A stretch of DNA of 64,000 bases from NCBI RefSeq assembly GCF_033947565.1, contig NZ_JARPVX010000001.1, forward strand, positions 155,360-219,359. The letters run 5' to 3'. Below are positions 1-8,916 of the stretch, piece after piece. The stretch is from Lichenihabitans sp033947565. GTDB lineage: Bacteria; Pseudomonadota; Alphaproteobacteria; Rhizobiales; Beijerinckiaceae. The position numbers and the translations under genes are program-made. A model generated the notes under the pieces. That model was given only the letters and a program-made list of their open reading frames with translations, did no database searches and was not told where the DNA came from. The first letter of the stretch is position 1; every line of letters starts with the position of its first letter.

Positions 1-3000
1 GGCCTGCATGGCGACATGGCGCAACTGCTCGACAGCAGGACCGCCGAGGCGTCCGGCTCGAGCGAGCGTCTGGTTGCCTTGCTCGACGCTCATGCGGCCC
101 GCAGTGGCGAAACGCTCGCGGCGCTCGAACAGGCCGTGGCCCGCATCGACGATGGCGGCAGCGCAGCGCTCGCCAATGTCGGTCAGCGTGTCGCCAATGA
201 GATCGACGACAGGATCGCTGACGCCCGGGCAACGCTCGAGACCGCCCATGGTGCCGTCAATGCGCTGCTCGACACGCGCGTGGCCGACCTGATGGTGTCG
301 ACCGACCATGTTGCAGCCGTGCTGGATGAGCGCCTTGAGGCGATGCGGCAGGCGCTTGGCTTGTCGGAAGGCGCGCTCGACCGGTTCTTCGTCGATCGGA
401 CCGACGAACTGGCCGCGATCGGCGAGCGGATCGCCGCCGTCATCGATGAGCGCAGCGATGCCAACCGCCAAAGCCTGACCGCGGCCGGGCAGGACATCGA
501 GCGGCTTTTGGCCGACCGCGAACAGCAGATCCGCGTGGCCGGTGAGGACTTCGTCACGCTGTTGGATGAGCGGACCGCTGCGAGCCAGGGTGCGCTGCTC
601 ACCACCCAGGAAGCCTTCGAGCAGGTGTTGTCGGGACGCGAGGAACATCTGTCGACCGCGGGCCAACGAATCGCAGCGCGCTTCGAGGAGGCAGTCGTCG
701 CGGCGCAGCAGACGCTGGATGCGGCGCAGGCCCATCTGTCGACCCTGGTCGATGCGCGCTCGGGCGCCCTTGCGGATGTCGGGGACGCGCTCGCGACCGT
801 GCTCGACGGTAAGGTCGAAGCCGCGCGTCTGGCGCTCAGTGCATCCGAAGACGCTTTCGCCTCGTTGCTCGATGCCCGGACGACGGCGCTCAACGGCAGC
901 AGCGAGCGGTTCCTGGCCGAACTCGACCGCAAGTCGGGCGAAACCCAGCGTGCTCTCGACATCACCGAGCAGAACATCGGTCGCCTGATGGAAGATCGCG
1001 CCCGTGACATCCTGTCGGTGGGCGAGCGGGTCGGAGCCGTTCTGGACGAGACCTCCGCGTCGACGCGCCAGCATCTCGCCGATTCCGAAACCGCCTTGGC
1101 GGCCGTGATCGAGCGCAAATCGCAGGAGCTGGCGGTGGCGGGCGACCGGTTCGCCATCGTGCTGGACGACCGGCTGTCGTCGGCCCGTGCGCTCCTCGAC
1201 ACGTCGGGGCAAGCCATCGATGCGCTGCTGGATGCCCGCCACGCGGCCCTCGCCGAAACACAAGGGCGCATGGCGACCCTGGCGGGCGAATGCACCGACC
1301 TGCTGCAACAGGCGGGCGAGCGCATCGCCAGCTTGATCGAAGAGCGGGCAGCCCTCGCCCGGAGCGGCATGGAACGCACGATCGAGGATCTCGCCCTCGC
1401 GTTCGATGGACGCGAAGGCATGATGCGCGACCTGCTGGTGTCGCAGGCCGACGAGTTGCGCGACAAGTTCCTGGCGGCGTCACGTCAATCCCTGGCGGGC
1501 ATCACCGATGGCGCGGAAACCATGAGCCAGCGCTTCGCCGTGGTGGCCACGGAGGCCCTGGCGGCAATCGGCGTGCATGGCGACCGGGTTAACGACGCTT
1601 TGGCGCAGCGCCTGACGCGGTTCGAGACGACGCTGGTGCAGGAAGGCGGCCGGTTGTCCGAGCGCCTCGACCTGCAGACGTCGGAGATCGGGACGCGACT
1701 GGCTGGCTACGTGGATCGCATCGAGGGCGCCTTCGCGGAAAGCGGCGATCAACTCAACACCCGCATGGGTCGCCATTCCGACCATCTCGTGAGCTCCGTC
1801 AACGAGCGCATCGGCGCGGTTGAGCAATCGCTTGGCCAGCATGGCGAAGGCCTTGTGGCGCGCATGGGCGATCACGCCCGTGAAACCACCGAAGGTCTCG
1901 AAGCACAGATGACCGCTTTCGAGGAGCGGCTCGGCGGCAAGGCCCAGATGATCGAGGTGTCGCTCGATGCCGTGATGTCGCGGGTCGACACCGATCTCGA
2001 AGCGCGCGCCTCGGCCCTCAATGAGGCGCTGACGCAGCGCATCATGGACATGGCCCATGCGCTAGGCGAAGGCGGTCGCGACATGGCGGAAGCCCTCGAT
2101 CGGCGTGCCGCAGAGGTGGATGCGCGATTGACGACGCGGTCCAACACGCTGGCTGACACGCTGTTCGACCGGCTTTCCAGCCTGGATCAGGCTTTCGGCA
2201 GCCGGACCGGGGGCGTGCTGTCCGCCATGGACCAGCAGATCGAACGCTATGAAGGGCATGTCGTGTCGAGGCTCGAGGTCGTGGCGGGTCGCCTCGACAC
2301 GGGAAGCGAGGCTGCGGTACGCACGCTGCAGACGACCGCCGAACGCGTCGATGGGCTGATCGGCGGTCAGGCTCTGGCACTGCAATCGGCCCTCGATGGC
2401 CGCGCCGATGGGATCGCGTCCCTGATGGACCAGCAGGTCGCCGGCATCCGGGCCGCCTTCGACGCCGGATCGGAGCAGATCGGGGTCGCCCTGGAGCGCC
2501 GGGTCGCCTTCCTCCAGGACGGGCTCGACGCCAGGCTGAAGGACATCGAAAGCCTGCTCGGTTCAGGCATCCAGGATGTCGAGGCGACGCTCGAGTCGCG
2601 CGGCGGCACAATTCATGACGCTGTGATGGCGCATGTGGCGGCCATCAAGGAGACCGTGGCCGAGGGGGTGGCCGAACTCCGCAGCGCTGCTGCGGCGCAG
2701 GGCCAGGCGCTGGCGAGCGAGGTGCGCGGAGCTTACGAGGTGTTCGAAAGCCATGCTGGCGCCATTCACGAGGCGCTACAGGCCGGCACGGGCGCCATCG
2801 ACGTGGCGCTCGGCCAGCATGCCGCCGCGGTGATGCAAAGCAGTGTGGCTTTGACCGAGCGCGCCAGCGCCGTGCAGGCAGACTTCCAGGAGCGCGCCGA
2901 GAGTCTGCGCGCGACGCTCGAACATCAGAACGACGCCCTGGGCACGATGCTCGACCGGTCGAAGCGCGATCTCGGATCGGCCTTGGCGGGGCACGCGCGG

Positions 3001-5070
3001 GATGTGGCGGATGTTTTCGCCGGCGGCACTGAGCAGATCGGCCAGTCGCTTGGCGGCCACATCGACGCCTTGACGGATGTGCTCGGGCGCACCGTGACCG
3101 ACCTTGACGGTGTGCTGGGAACGCGCGGCTCCGAGATCAGCCTAACGCTGATTTCGCGATCGGGCGAAATCGAGCAGTCTCTCGGCACGACCACGCAAAG
3201 CTTGGAAACCGTGCTGGCGGAGGCCACCCGCCACCTCGACGATACGCTCGGCGCCCGCTCGGGCGAGATCCGCGATGCCGTCGCGGGACGGCTCGACGAT
3301 GTCCACGCCGCTCTCGACGGACGCTTGGAAGCGCTGGCAAGCCTTGTCGAACAGGGCGGTCACGGTCTCGAGACCGTTCTCGCGACCCGTTCGGATGCGC
3401 TGAAGACCTTGTTCGACACAAGGGGACGGGAGCTCGTCGAGTTGCTGTCCGCGCGTGGCAACCAAGCCTCGCGCCTTCTAGCCGAGGCCGGGCAGGCCAT
3501 CGCGGCGACGATCGATGAGCGCAGCGTCACCTTGTTGGATCGTTTGGCGCAACGGCAGGCCGAACTCGCCGGTGGTCTACGCGATGCCGGCGGTGCCCTG
3601 CAGCATCTGCTTGATGCTTCGGTCGATCGGAACGTAGGCGCCGTCTCGGGGTCGACGGAGCGGTTGCGGGTCGAACTGGGCGGCCTCCTCGATGAAGTGT
3701 CTGGCGCCACCGCCTCGCTGGGGCAGTTGATTGTCCTTGCGGGTGAGAAGCTGTCGGCGGTCGATCGCACGCTCGCGGCACGCATCAACGGTCTGCAAGG
3801 ATCGGTGAGCGATGTGGCGGGACGGCTTGAAGCCGTCAGCGAGGCCGCGGCCTCGACGGTGCAGGACGCCGATGGCGTCGCGCAATCGATCGAAGCGCAG
3901 CATCGCTCGCTCGTCACCGCGGCCCGCACGCTGGCCCATGTGCAGCAGGAACTCGACGGTGACGTCGAACGGCGCCGGCTGGCCCTCGAAGGGCTGTTCG
4001 ATGCCCTGGGCCAGCGGACCGAGGACCTCGGCAGCCTGATGCACAGCTTCTCCGGTCGGATCGAAGACGCGGTGAGCCACACGGGCCAGCAAACCCGTCA
4101 GCTCGAAGCCAGCGTCGTCGAGGCGACCCGGCATGCGCAGGGCATCATCGCGCAGCAGTTCGACACCCTCGGGGCTCAGGCCGCCCAGGTGCGGCAGGAC
4201 GCGGCCGTGGAACTCAGCGGGTTGTTCGAGCAGGCCGTCACTGATGTTGGCGGCATGTTCGGCAAGACGCTCGAGAAGTTCCGCCAGTCTTCGACGGAAG
4301 TGCGCGGAATGGCGGCGGCTTTGCAGCGCGAGTTGACCGCGACGCGGGACGACCTGAAGCGCATCACGGTCGATCTCCCCCGCGAAACGGCCGATCAGGC
4401 CCGGCAGGTTCGCACGGTTCTCGACGAGCAGGTGCGGACGCTTGCGTCGCTCACCGACCTGTTGGGACGCGTGTCGCCAAGCTTCGAGGCAGCCGCAAGC
4501 CAGGCCGGTGACGCCGGTACCCGGGAGCCCGTGGCGCCGGCCTTGGATCTGCGCCCCTCGACCCCGCCGGTCCGTCCGGCGCGTGACGCCGCGCGGACCC
4601 GCTCGGCTGCTCCGACACGCGCCGCACCCGTGGACCGCAACGGCGGCTGGCTGTCCGATCTTCTGGCCAGGGCTTCGGCCGAGGATGGCGATGGCGACGG
4701 CGAGGCTGTTGCGCCGCCGGCCGCGAACGGCGAGGAACCGCTCCACAGCCTGTCGTTCGATGTGACCAAGCTCATCAACGCGGACGCGCTGATGGACGCC
4801 TGGGAGCATTACCGTCGGGGCGAAAGCAATGCTTTCGGGCGTCGTGTCTACACGGCGGCAGGCCAGCAGACGCTCGAGGAGATTCGGCGCCGCGTTCGCA
4901 GCGACGTTGCATTCCGCGACACGGTGTTGCGCTACACGGAGGAGTTCGAACGGGTGCTGCGCGAAGCCGAGCCGCAGGATCGCGACGGCAATCTGTCACG
5001 AAGCTACCTCGCCTCCGATACCGGCAAGGTCTACGCCATGCTGGCTCATGCGGCGGGCCGGCTTGACTAG
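1..5070 (+). CDS. Giant repetitive coiled-coil protein, 5'-partial
   Basis: The reading frame is open at the left edge; the first ATG is at base 16 but no stop precedes it, so the gene probably begins outside the window. At least 1,684 residues are present. Most of the protein is Ala/Leu/Glu/Arg-rich helix without Cys-rich or membrane segments. Residues 19-418 (counted from base 16) are ten consecutive 40-residue repeats with a 'VLDER' core. A Pro/Arg-rich linker follows at about 1495-1560, then a conserved-looking globular C-terminus from about 1576 ('SFDVTKLINADALMDAWEHY'). Proteins of this build in Rhizobiales are usually annotated as hypothetical, apolipoprotein-like or kinesin-like. A structural or envelope/polar scaffold role is inference only; no catalytic motif is visible. 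Confidence 0.8.
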   Translation, partial: GLHGDMAQLLDSRTAEASGSSERLVALLDAHAARSGETLAALEQAVARIDDGGSAALANVGQRVANEIDDRIADARATLETAHGAVNALLDTRVADLMVSTDHVAAVLDERLEAMRQALGLSEGALDRFFVDRTDELAAIGERIAAVIDERSDANRQSLTAAGQDIERLLADREQQIRVAGEDFVTLLDERTAASQGALLTTQEAFEQVLSGREEHLSTAGQRIAARFEEAVVAAQQTLDAAQAHLSTLVDARSGALADVGDALATVLDGKVEAARLALSASEDAFASLLDARTTALNGSSERFLAELDRKSGETQRALDITEQNIGRLMEDRARDILSVGERVGAVLDETSASTRQHLADSETALAAVIERKSQELAVAGDRFAIVLDDRLSSARALLDTSGQAIDALLDARHAALAETQGRMATLAGECTDLLQQAGERIASLIEERAALARSGMERTIEDLALAFDGREGMMRDLLVSQADELRDKFLAASRQSLAGITDGAETMSQRFAVVATEALAAIGVHGDRVNDALAQRLTRFETTLVQEGGRLSERLDLQTSEIGTRLAGYVDRIEGAFAESGDQLNTRMGRHSDHLVSSVNERIGAVEQSLGQHGEGLVARMGDHARETTEGLEAQMTAFEERLGGKAQMIEVSLDAVMSRVDTDLEARASALNEALTQRIMDMAHALGEGGRDMAEALDRRAAEVDARLTTRSNTLADTLFDRLSSLDQAFGSRTGGVLSAMDQQIERYEGHVVSRLEVVAGRLDTGSEAAVRTLQTTAERVDGLIGGQALALQSALDGRADGIASLMDQQVAGIRAAFDAGSEQIGVALERRVAFLQDGLDARLKDIESLLGSGIQDVEATLESRGGTIHDAVMAHVAAIKETVAEGVAELRSAAAAQGQALASEVRGAYEVFESHAGAIHEALQAGTGAIDVALGQHAAAVMQSSVALTERASAVQADFQERAESLRATLEHQNDALGTMLDRSKRDLGSALAGHARDVADVFAGGTEQIGQSLGGHIDALTDVLGRTVTDLDGVLGTRGSEISLTLISRSGEIEQSLGTTTQSLETVLAEATRHLDDTLGARSGEIRDAVAGRLDDVHAALDGRLEALASLVEQGGHGLETVLATRSDALKTLFDTRGRELVELLSARGNQASRLLAEAGQAIAATIDERSVTLLDRLAQRQAELAGGLRDAGGALQHLLDASVDRNVGAVSGSTERLRVELGGLLDEVSGATASLGQLIVLAGEKLSAVDRTLAARINGLQGSVSDVAGRLEAVSEAAASTVQDADGVAQSIEAQHRSLVTAARTLAHVQQELDGDVERRRLALEGLFDALGQRTEDLGSLMHSFSGRIEDAVSHTGQQTRQLEASVVEATRHAQGIIAQQFDTLGAQAAQVRQDAAVELSGLFEQAVTDVGGMFGKTLEKFRQSSTEVRGMAAALQRELTATRDDLKRITVDLPRETADQARQVRTVLDEQVRTLASLTDLLGRVSPSFEAAASQAGDAGTREPVAPALDLRPSTPPVRPARDAARTRSAAPTRAAPVDRNGGWLSDLLARASAEDGDGDGEAVAPPAANGEEPLHSLSFDVTKLINADALMDAWEHYRRGESNAFGRRVYTAAGQQTLEEIRRRVRSDVAFRDTVLRYTEEFERVLREAEPQDRDGNLSRSYLASDTGKVYAMLAHAAGRLD
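70..1269 (+). repeat. Ten tandem 120-bp (40-residue) coding repeats
   Basis: Within the giant coiled-coil gene, ten back-to-back units of exactly 40 codons each begin with an 8-residue core such as VAAVLDER, IAAVIDER, FVTLLDER, LATVLDGK or FAIVLDDR, and end with a motif like 'VGER' or 'AGDR'. Spacing between successive cores is 40 residues each time. The units have diverged in sequence but not in length. After the tenth, an 18-residue partial unit breaks the register. Forty residues fits three 11-residue steps plus one 7-residue step, which suggests a regular long coiled coil. Confidence 0.8.
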
Positions 5071-5082
5071 GCGGCTCGACCG

Positions 5083-6066
5083 ATGAGGCGGGTGCTGACG
5101 GTTGCGGTGGAGCGCTTCGCTCTGGCGCAGCCTTTCGCAATCGCCCGCGGCATCAAAACGGAAAGCGTCGTCGTCATGGCGACCGTGATGCAGGATGGGG
5201 TTCGCGGGCGCGGTGAATGCGTGCCCTATGGACGATACGGGGAAAGCCTCGAAAGCGTGGTGGCCCAGATCGAATCGATCCGGCCGCAACTGGAAGCGGG
5301 TGCCTCGCGGGGCGTGTTGCAGGGTTTGCTCCCCGCCGGGGCGGCCCGCAACGCGGTCGATTGCGCCTTGTGGGACCTCGAAGCGAAGCGCCTCGAGGTT
5401 CCGGTCGCCAGCTTGGCGGGGCTGCATCGGTTGGCGCCGGCCACCACAGCCTTTACGCTTTCGCTCGATAGCCCCGACCGCATGGCTGCGGCTGCGGCGG
5501 CTGCCTCCCACCGTCCCGTGTTGAAGATCAAACTCGGGTGTGACGGAGACGTGGCCCGGATTGCGGCCGTGCGGGCTGCGGCACCCGAGGCGACGCTGAT
5601 CGTCGATGCCAATGAAGGCTGGACTTCCGATACTCTGGCCGAGAACCTCGCGGCCTGCGAGAAAGCCGGCGTCGCCCTGGTGGAACAACCGCTCCCGGCC
5701 GGGCAGGACGCTCTGCTGGCCACAATCCGCACGACCGTGCCGCTTTGCGCCGACGAGAGCGTCCATACCCGTGAGGGCCTGGCTGCGCTCCGCGACCGCT
5801 ACGGCCTGATCAACGTCAAGCTCGACAAGACGGGGGGCCTCACCGAAGCCTTGGCGGTCTGCACGGAAGCCGAGGCGCTTGGCTTCGGACTTTTCGTCGG
5901 ATGCATGGTAGGGACATCGCTCGCCATGGCGCCGGCCATGCTGCTGGCGGCCCGGGCCCGGTTCGTCGATCTCGATGGGCCGCTGCTTCTGGCGCAAGAC
6001 CGGGACCCGGGGCTGCACTATGACGGCTCGATCATCCACCCTCCGACCGCTGACCTCTGGGGATGA
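5083..6066 (+). CDS. Dipeptide epimerase (enolase superfamily)
   Basis: 327 residues with the mandelate-racemase/muconate-lactonising fold. The catalytic set is complete: K148-x-K150 ('LKIKLG') and K249 ('KLDKTGG') are the base pair, and D175 ('VDANEGW'), E201 ('EQPLP') and D224 ('ADES') are the Mg2+ ligands. The K-x-K plus LDKTGG pattern is that of L-Ala-D/L-Glu epimerases, which act in murein-peptide recycling. Exact dipeptide specificity cannot be read from sequence. It starts 12 bases after the coiled-coil gene and converges on the XRE-cupin regulator; no murein peptide permease or amidase is adjacent. Confidence 0.85.
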   Translation: MRRVLTVAVERFALAQPFAIARGIKTESVVVMATVMQDGVRGRGECVPYGRYGESLESVVAQIESIRPQLEAGASRGVLQGLLPAGAARNAVDCALWDLEAKRLEVPVASLAGLHRLAPATTAFTLSLDSPDRMAAAAAAASHRPVLKIKLGCDGDVARIAAVRAAAPEATLIVDANEGWTSDTLAENLAACEKAGVALVEQPLPAGQDALLATIRTTVPLCADESVHTREGLAALRDRYGLINVKLDKTGGLTEALAVCTEAEALGFGLFVGCMVGTSLAMAPAMLLAARARFVDLDGPLLLAQDRDPGLHYDGSIIHPPTADLWG

Positions 6067-6089
6067 GAAGCCGCGACGCGGGCGGCCGG

Positions 6090-6719
6090 TCAATCCATGA
6101 CCGCGGCCTTCAAGATGCACACCATGGTGGCATGGGCGGTGACGGGACCGCAGTTGCGGATCACATGCGGCCGGTCGCAGCGGTAGCGCAGCGTTTCGCC
6201 CGCCTTGGCCCGATCGAGCGTCCCCGCGACTTCGACCTCGAGTTCTCCGTCGAGCACCGAAAGACACTCGATCGAGCCGCGTTGATGCGCTTCCGATTCG
6301 AGCTGCCCGCCTGGGTCGGCGGCAAAATCGTACCATTGCAGCCAGTCGACCGTCTTGATCCAGCCGATGATTGCGAGCCGGCAGCGGCCGTCGTCGGATA
6401 CCAGGATGGGGGTGTCGGCCCGCGTGGTCTTGGCCACGAAGGCGTCGTCGTCCGCGCCCTGCAACACCCGGTCGATCGACACGTCGAGCGCCTGCGTCAG
6501 GCGCCAGATGGTGGCGAGGGTGGGGTTGGTTTCGTTGCGTTCGATCTGGCTGATGATCGACTTCGCGACGCCCGAATGCTCGGCCAATTCCGACAAGGAC
6601 ATGTTGTAGGTCTTGCGCAGGCGCTGCACGGTCTTGCCGAGCTGCCCCGTCAAGGCCAGGGCGCCGGCCTCGAGCACGCGAGCCTTGTCCCTGCCTTCGA
6701 CACCCATGTCGCAATCCAT
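6090..6719 (-). CDS. XRE-family regulator with C-terminal cupin domain
   Basis: About 209 residues from the ATG giving MDCDMGVEG. Residues about 25-85 form an HTH_3/XRE DNA-binding domain ('LRKTYNMSLSELAEHSGVAK', then 'ISQIERNETNPTLATIWRL'). Residues about 115-205 form a cupin sensor ('GELEVEVAG', 'AGETLRYRCDRPHVIRNCG'). Regulators of this build often control amino-acid, polyamine or sugar catabolic genes and sense a small ligand in the cupin. It is convergent with the dipeptide epimerase. The frame stays open another 62 codons upstream, but that part covers the probable promoter and is not convincing protein. A GAACA-N-TGTTC palindrome lies just upstream, which may be its own operator. Confidence 0.85.
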   Translation of the reverse strand: MDCDMGVEGRDKARVLEAGALALTGQLGKTVQRLRKTYNMSLSELAEHSGVAKSIISQIERNETNPTLATIWRLTQALDVSIDRVLQGADDDAFVAKTTRADTPILVSDDGRCRLAIIGWIKTVDWLQWYDFAADPGGQLESEAHQRGSIECLSVLDGELEVEVAGTLDRAKAGETLRYRCDRPHVIRNCGPVTAHATMVCILKAAVMD

Positions 6720-6730
6720 CCTGGTCGTAT

Positions 6731-6779
6731 GAACAGTGTTCCTCATACTATACGAAATCGTTCGAAATACAGAACGGAA
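6731..6779 (-). promoter_or_regulatory. Putative promoter and operator of the XRE-cupin gene
   Basis: On the minus strand, TTCTGT and TATAGT hexamers 16 bases apart could form -35 and -10 boxes. Immediately downstream, at 6731-6741, is a perfect 5-1-5 inverted repeat (GAACA-N-TGTTC), and a TTCGAA palindrome lies between the boxes. The arrangement suits autorepression. It is an inference from sequence alone. Confidence 0.35.
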
Positions 6780-6911
6780 CGCATGGGCGGACAAGGGTGC
6801 GCGAAGGGCGGGACGGTGACGCCGCGGCAAACCGCATGGTGATCGAGGCCCTGACGCGCGCCGTGCTTCGAAAAACACACCGCGACCCCTTCGGATCGAC
6901 GACACCCAAGA

Positions 6912-6929
6912 GCGTCACACGCATGCCAC
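6912..6929 (+). promoter_or_regulatory. Weak Pho-box-like direct repeat
   Basis: GCGTCAC and ATGCCAC are two 7-mers separated by four bases, the 11-base spacing of PhoB sites. Each matches CTGTCAC at five of seven positions. It lies 54 bases upstream of the PlcP-like gene. The match is much weaker than the sites at phoR and pstS in this window and could be chance. Confidence 0.2.
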
Positions 6930-6982
6930 GTGGGGCTGGCCTAGCTGACGACGCCTCGACGCGAGAGGAGCCGGATGACGCC

Positions 6983-7780
6983 ATGAAGCCCCAGGCGCGA
7001 TTTCGCACGCTGTTCATCTCGGACCTGCATCTCGGCACCAAGGGGTGCCAGGGCGAACTGTTCCTCGACTTCCTCCGCCACAACGATGCCGAGACGATCT
7101 ATCTGGTCGGCGACATCATCGATGGCTGGCAATTGCGGTCCGGCTGGTATTGGCCGGAAGCCCACAACACCATCGTCCAGAAATTCTTGCGAAAAGCCCG
7201 CAAGGGCTGCCGCATCATCTTTATTCCGGGCAACCACGACGACTTTGCGCGCGATTATGCCGGGCTGAGCATGGGCGGCATCCAGGTGGTGCGCAACGCC
7301 ACCCATGTGACGGCTGCGGGTCGCCGCTACCACGTCACTCATGGCGACGAATATGACATCGTCATCCGCCATGCCCGCTGGCTCGCCTTTCTGGGGGACT
7401 GGGCCTATCAGGCGGCCTTGTTCTGCAACACGTACTTCAACTACGGCCGGCGCAAGCTAGGGCTGCCCTATTGGTCTTTCTCGGCCTGGGCCAAGCTGAA
7501 GGTGAAGAACGCCGTCAACTTCATCGGAGCCTTCGAGGACGTCTTGTCGGAGTATGCCTCGAAGCATGGATTCGACGGCATCATCTGCGGCCACATCCAT
7601 CACGCGGTCATTCGCGACCTGCATGGCGTCAGCTACGTCAACACGGGCGACTGGGTGGAAAGCTGCACCGCCGTCGCGGAACATTTCGACGGGTCTCTCG
7701 AGATCCTCAAATGGAGGGCGCTGCGACCGCAACGGGAGCCGGAAGGCTTGGGGGAGATCGCCGAACCCGAATACGCCTGA
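6983..7780 (+). CDS. Metallophosphoesterase, PlcP/LpxH-like
   Basis: 265 residues from an ATG preceded by GAGAGGAG. All calcineurin-like metal motifs are present: D14-x-H16 ('SDLHLG'), D44 ('VGDIIDGW'), N84-H85-D86 ('GNHDD'), H120 ('THGDE') and H204-x-H206 ('GHIHH'). Such proteins are usually annotated as UDP-2,3-diacylglucosamine hydrolase. However, in Alphaproteobacteria a close relative, PlcP, is a phospholipase C that degrades membrane phospholipids under phosphate starvation and is often encoded next to a glycosyltransferase (Agt). The next gene here is a GT4 glycosyltransferase whose start overlaps this stop (ATGA), which favours the PlcP reading. Biochemical specificity is not proven. 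Confidence 0.75.
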   Translation: MKPQARFRTLFISDLHLGTKGCQGELFLDFLRHNDAETIYLVGDIIDGWQLRSGWYWPEAHNTIVQKFLRKARKGCRIIFIPGNHDDFARDYAGLSMGGIQVVRNATHVTAAGRRYHVTHGDEYDIVIRHARWLAFLGDWAYQAALFCNTYFNYGRRKLGLPYWSFSAWAKLKVKNAVNFIGAFEDVLSEYASKHGFDGIICGHIHHAVIRDLHGVSYVNTGDWVESCTAVAEHFDGSLEILKWRALRPQREPEGLGEIAEPEYA

Positions 7781-8826
7781 TGCGCCTCGCCATCGCCACC
7801 GACGCGTGGCATCCCCAGGTCAACGGCGTGGTGCGGTCCCTGCAGGCGACCGCCGCGGAACTGGGCCGTATCGGCATTGCGGTGACGATGATCACGCCGG
7901 AAGGTCGGCGGACCATCGCCTTGCCGAGCTACCCCGACATCCGGCTCGCGCTGGTGGGCGCCACCGCGATGGGCCGCCACCTCGAGGCGATCCGACCCGA
8001 TCATGTCCATATCGCCACCGAAGGTCCCATCGGATTGGCGGTGCGGCGTGCCTGCCTGCGGCAGGGGCGCCTTTTTACGACCAGCTTTCACACGCGTTTT
8101 CCGGATTATCTCGCGGCCCGCCTGCCGGTGCCGCGCGGCCTGACCTTCGCGGCGCTGCGCTGGTTCCACAATGCAAGCCACGGCGTGATGGTCGCCACCG
8201 ATGGCCTCGCGGACGAGCTGACCGGCCGCGGCTTTCAACGGGTGATGCGATGGTCGCGCGGTGTCGATGCCTCGCTCTACCATCCGCGCGAGATATCGAT
8301 TCTCGACCTGCCGCGGCCGATCTTCCTGTCGGTCGGGCGCGTCGCGGTCGAGAAAAACCTCGACGAATTCCTGTCGCTCGACCTGCCGGGGTCGTGCGTG
8401 GTGGTGGGCGACGGCCCGGCCAAGGCGGAGCTGCAGGCGCGGCATGCCGGTGCGACCTTCCTGGGCACCCGCACCGGAGAAGATCTGGCCCGTCTTTATG
8501 CCAGCGCCGATGTGTTCGTCTTTCCGAGCCGCACCGACACTTTCGGCATTGTGTTGCTGGAAGCCCTGGCGAGCGGCCTGCCGGTTGCGGCCTACCCGGC
8601 CGGCGGCCCGCTCGACGTGATCGGCACGAGCGGCGCCGGCGTGCTGAGCCACGACCTCCGTGCTGCCTGCCTGGCGGCCCTCGCGATCCCCAAGGCGCAA
8701 GCGCGGGCCCACGCGATGCGATTCTCCTGGACCGAAAGCACCCGGCAGTTCCTGGCCAACATCGAGGCCGCGCGCACCTACACCCGGGCCGCACCTCGTG
8801 CCGAGCCGCTGGCCTCGACGCCTTAA
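7780..8826 (+). CDS. GT4 glycosyltransferase, Agt-like
   Basis: 348 residues. The N-terminus ('DAWHPQVNGVVRSL') and the C-terminal 'FPSRTDTFGIVLLEALASG' with the E-x7-E motif are typical of family GT4. 'SVGRVAVEKNLDEFL' is the donor-side start of the second Rossmann domain. It overlaps the metallophosphoesterase stop by four bases, so the two are probably co-translated. Paired with a PlcP-like phosphodiesterase, it would glycosylate the released diacylglycerol to make a phosphorus-free glycolipid. Alternatives are a mannosyltransferase for another envelope glycan. Sugar donor is unknown. Confidence 0.8.
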   Translation: MRLAIATDAWHPQVNGVVRSLQATAAELGRIGIAVTMITPEGRRTIALPSYPDIRLALVGATAMGRHLEAIRPDHVHIATEGPIGLAVRRACLRQGRLFTTSFHTRFPDYLAARLPVPRGLTFAALRWFHNASHGVMVATDGLADELTGRGFQRVMRWSRGVDASLYHPREISILDLPRPIFLSVGRVAVEKNLDEFLSLDLPGSCVVVGDGPAKAELQARHAGATFLGTRTGEDLARLYASADVFVFPSRTDTFGIVLLEALASGLPVAAYPAGGPLDVIGTSGAGVLSHDLRAACLAALAIPKAQARAHAMRFSWTESTRQFLANIEAARTYTRAAPRAEPLASTP

Positions 8827-8916
8827 CGTTTCGTCAAGCCTGCGCACCGATAAATCGGCGATGTGGTTTTCGTCGATGCCGTTCGGGCAGCGGGGCGACG
8901 GCCGTCGGGAAGCAGC

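Noticed and set aside
4996..6714. 572-codon minus-strand frame across the epimerase
   Set aside because: It covers part of the real XRE-cupin gene in another frame and the antisense of the epimerase; composition is Arg/Gly-rich noise.
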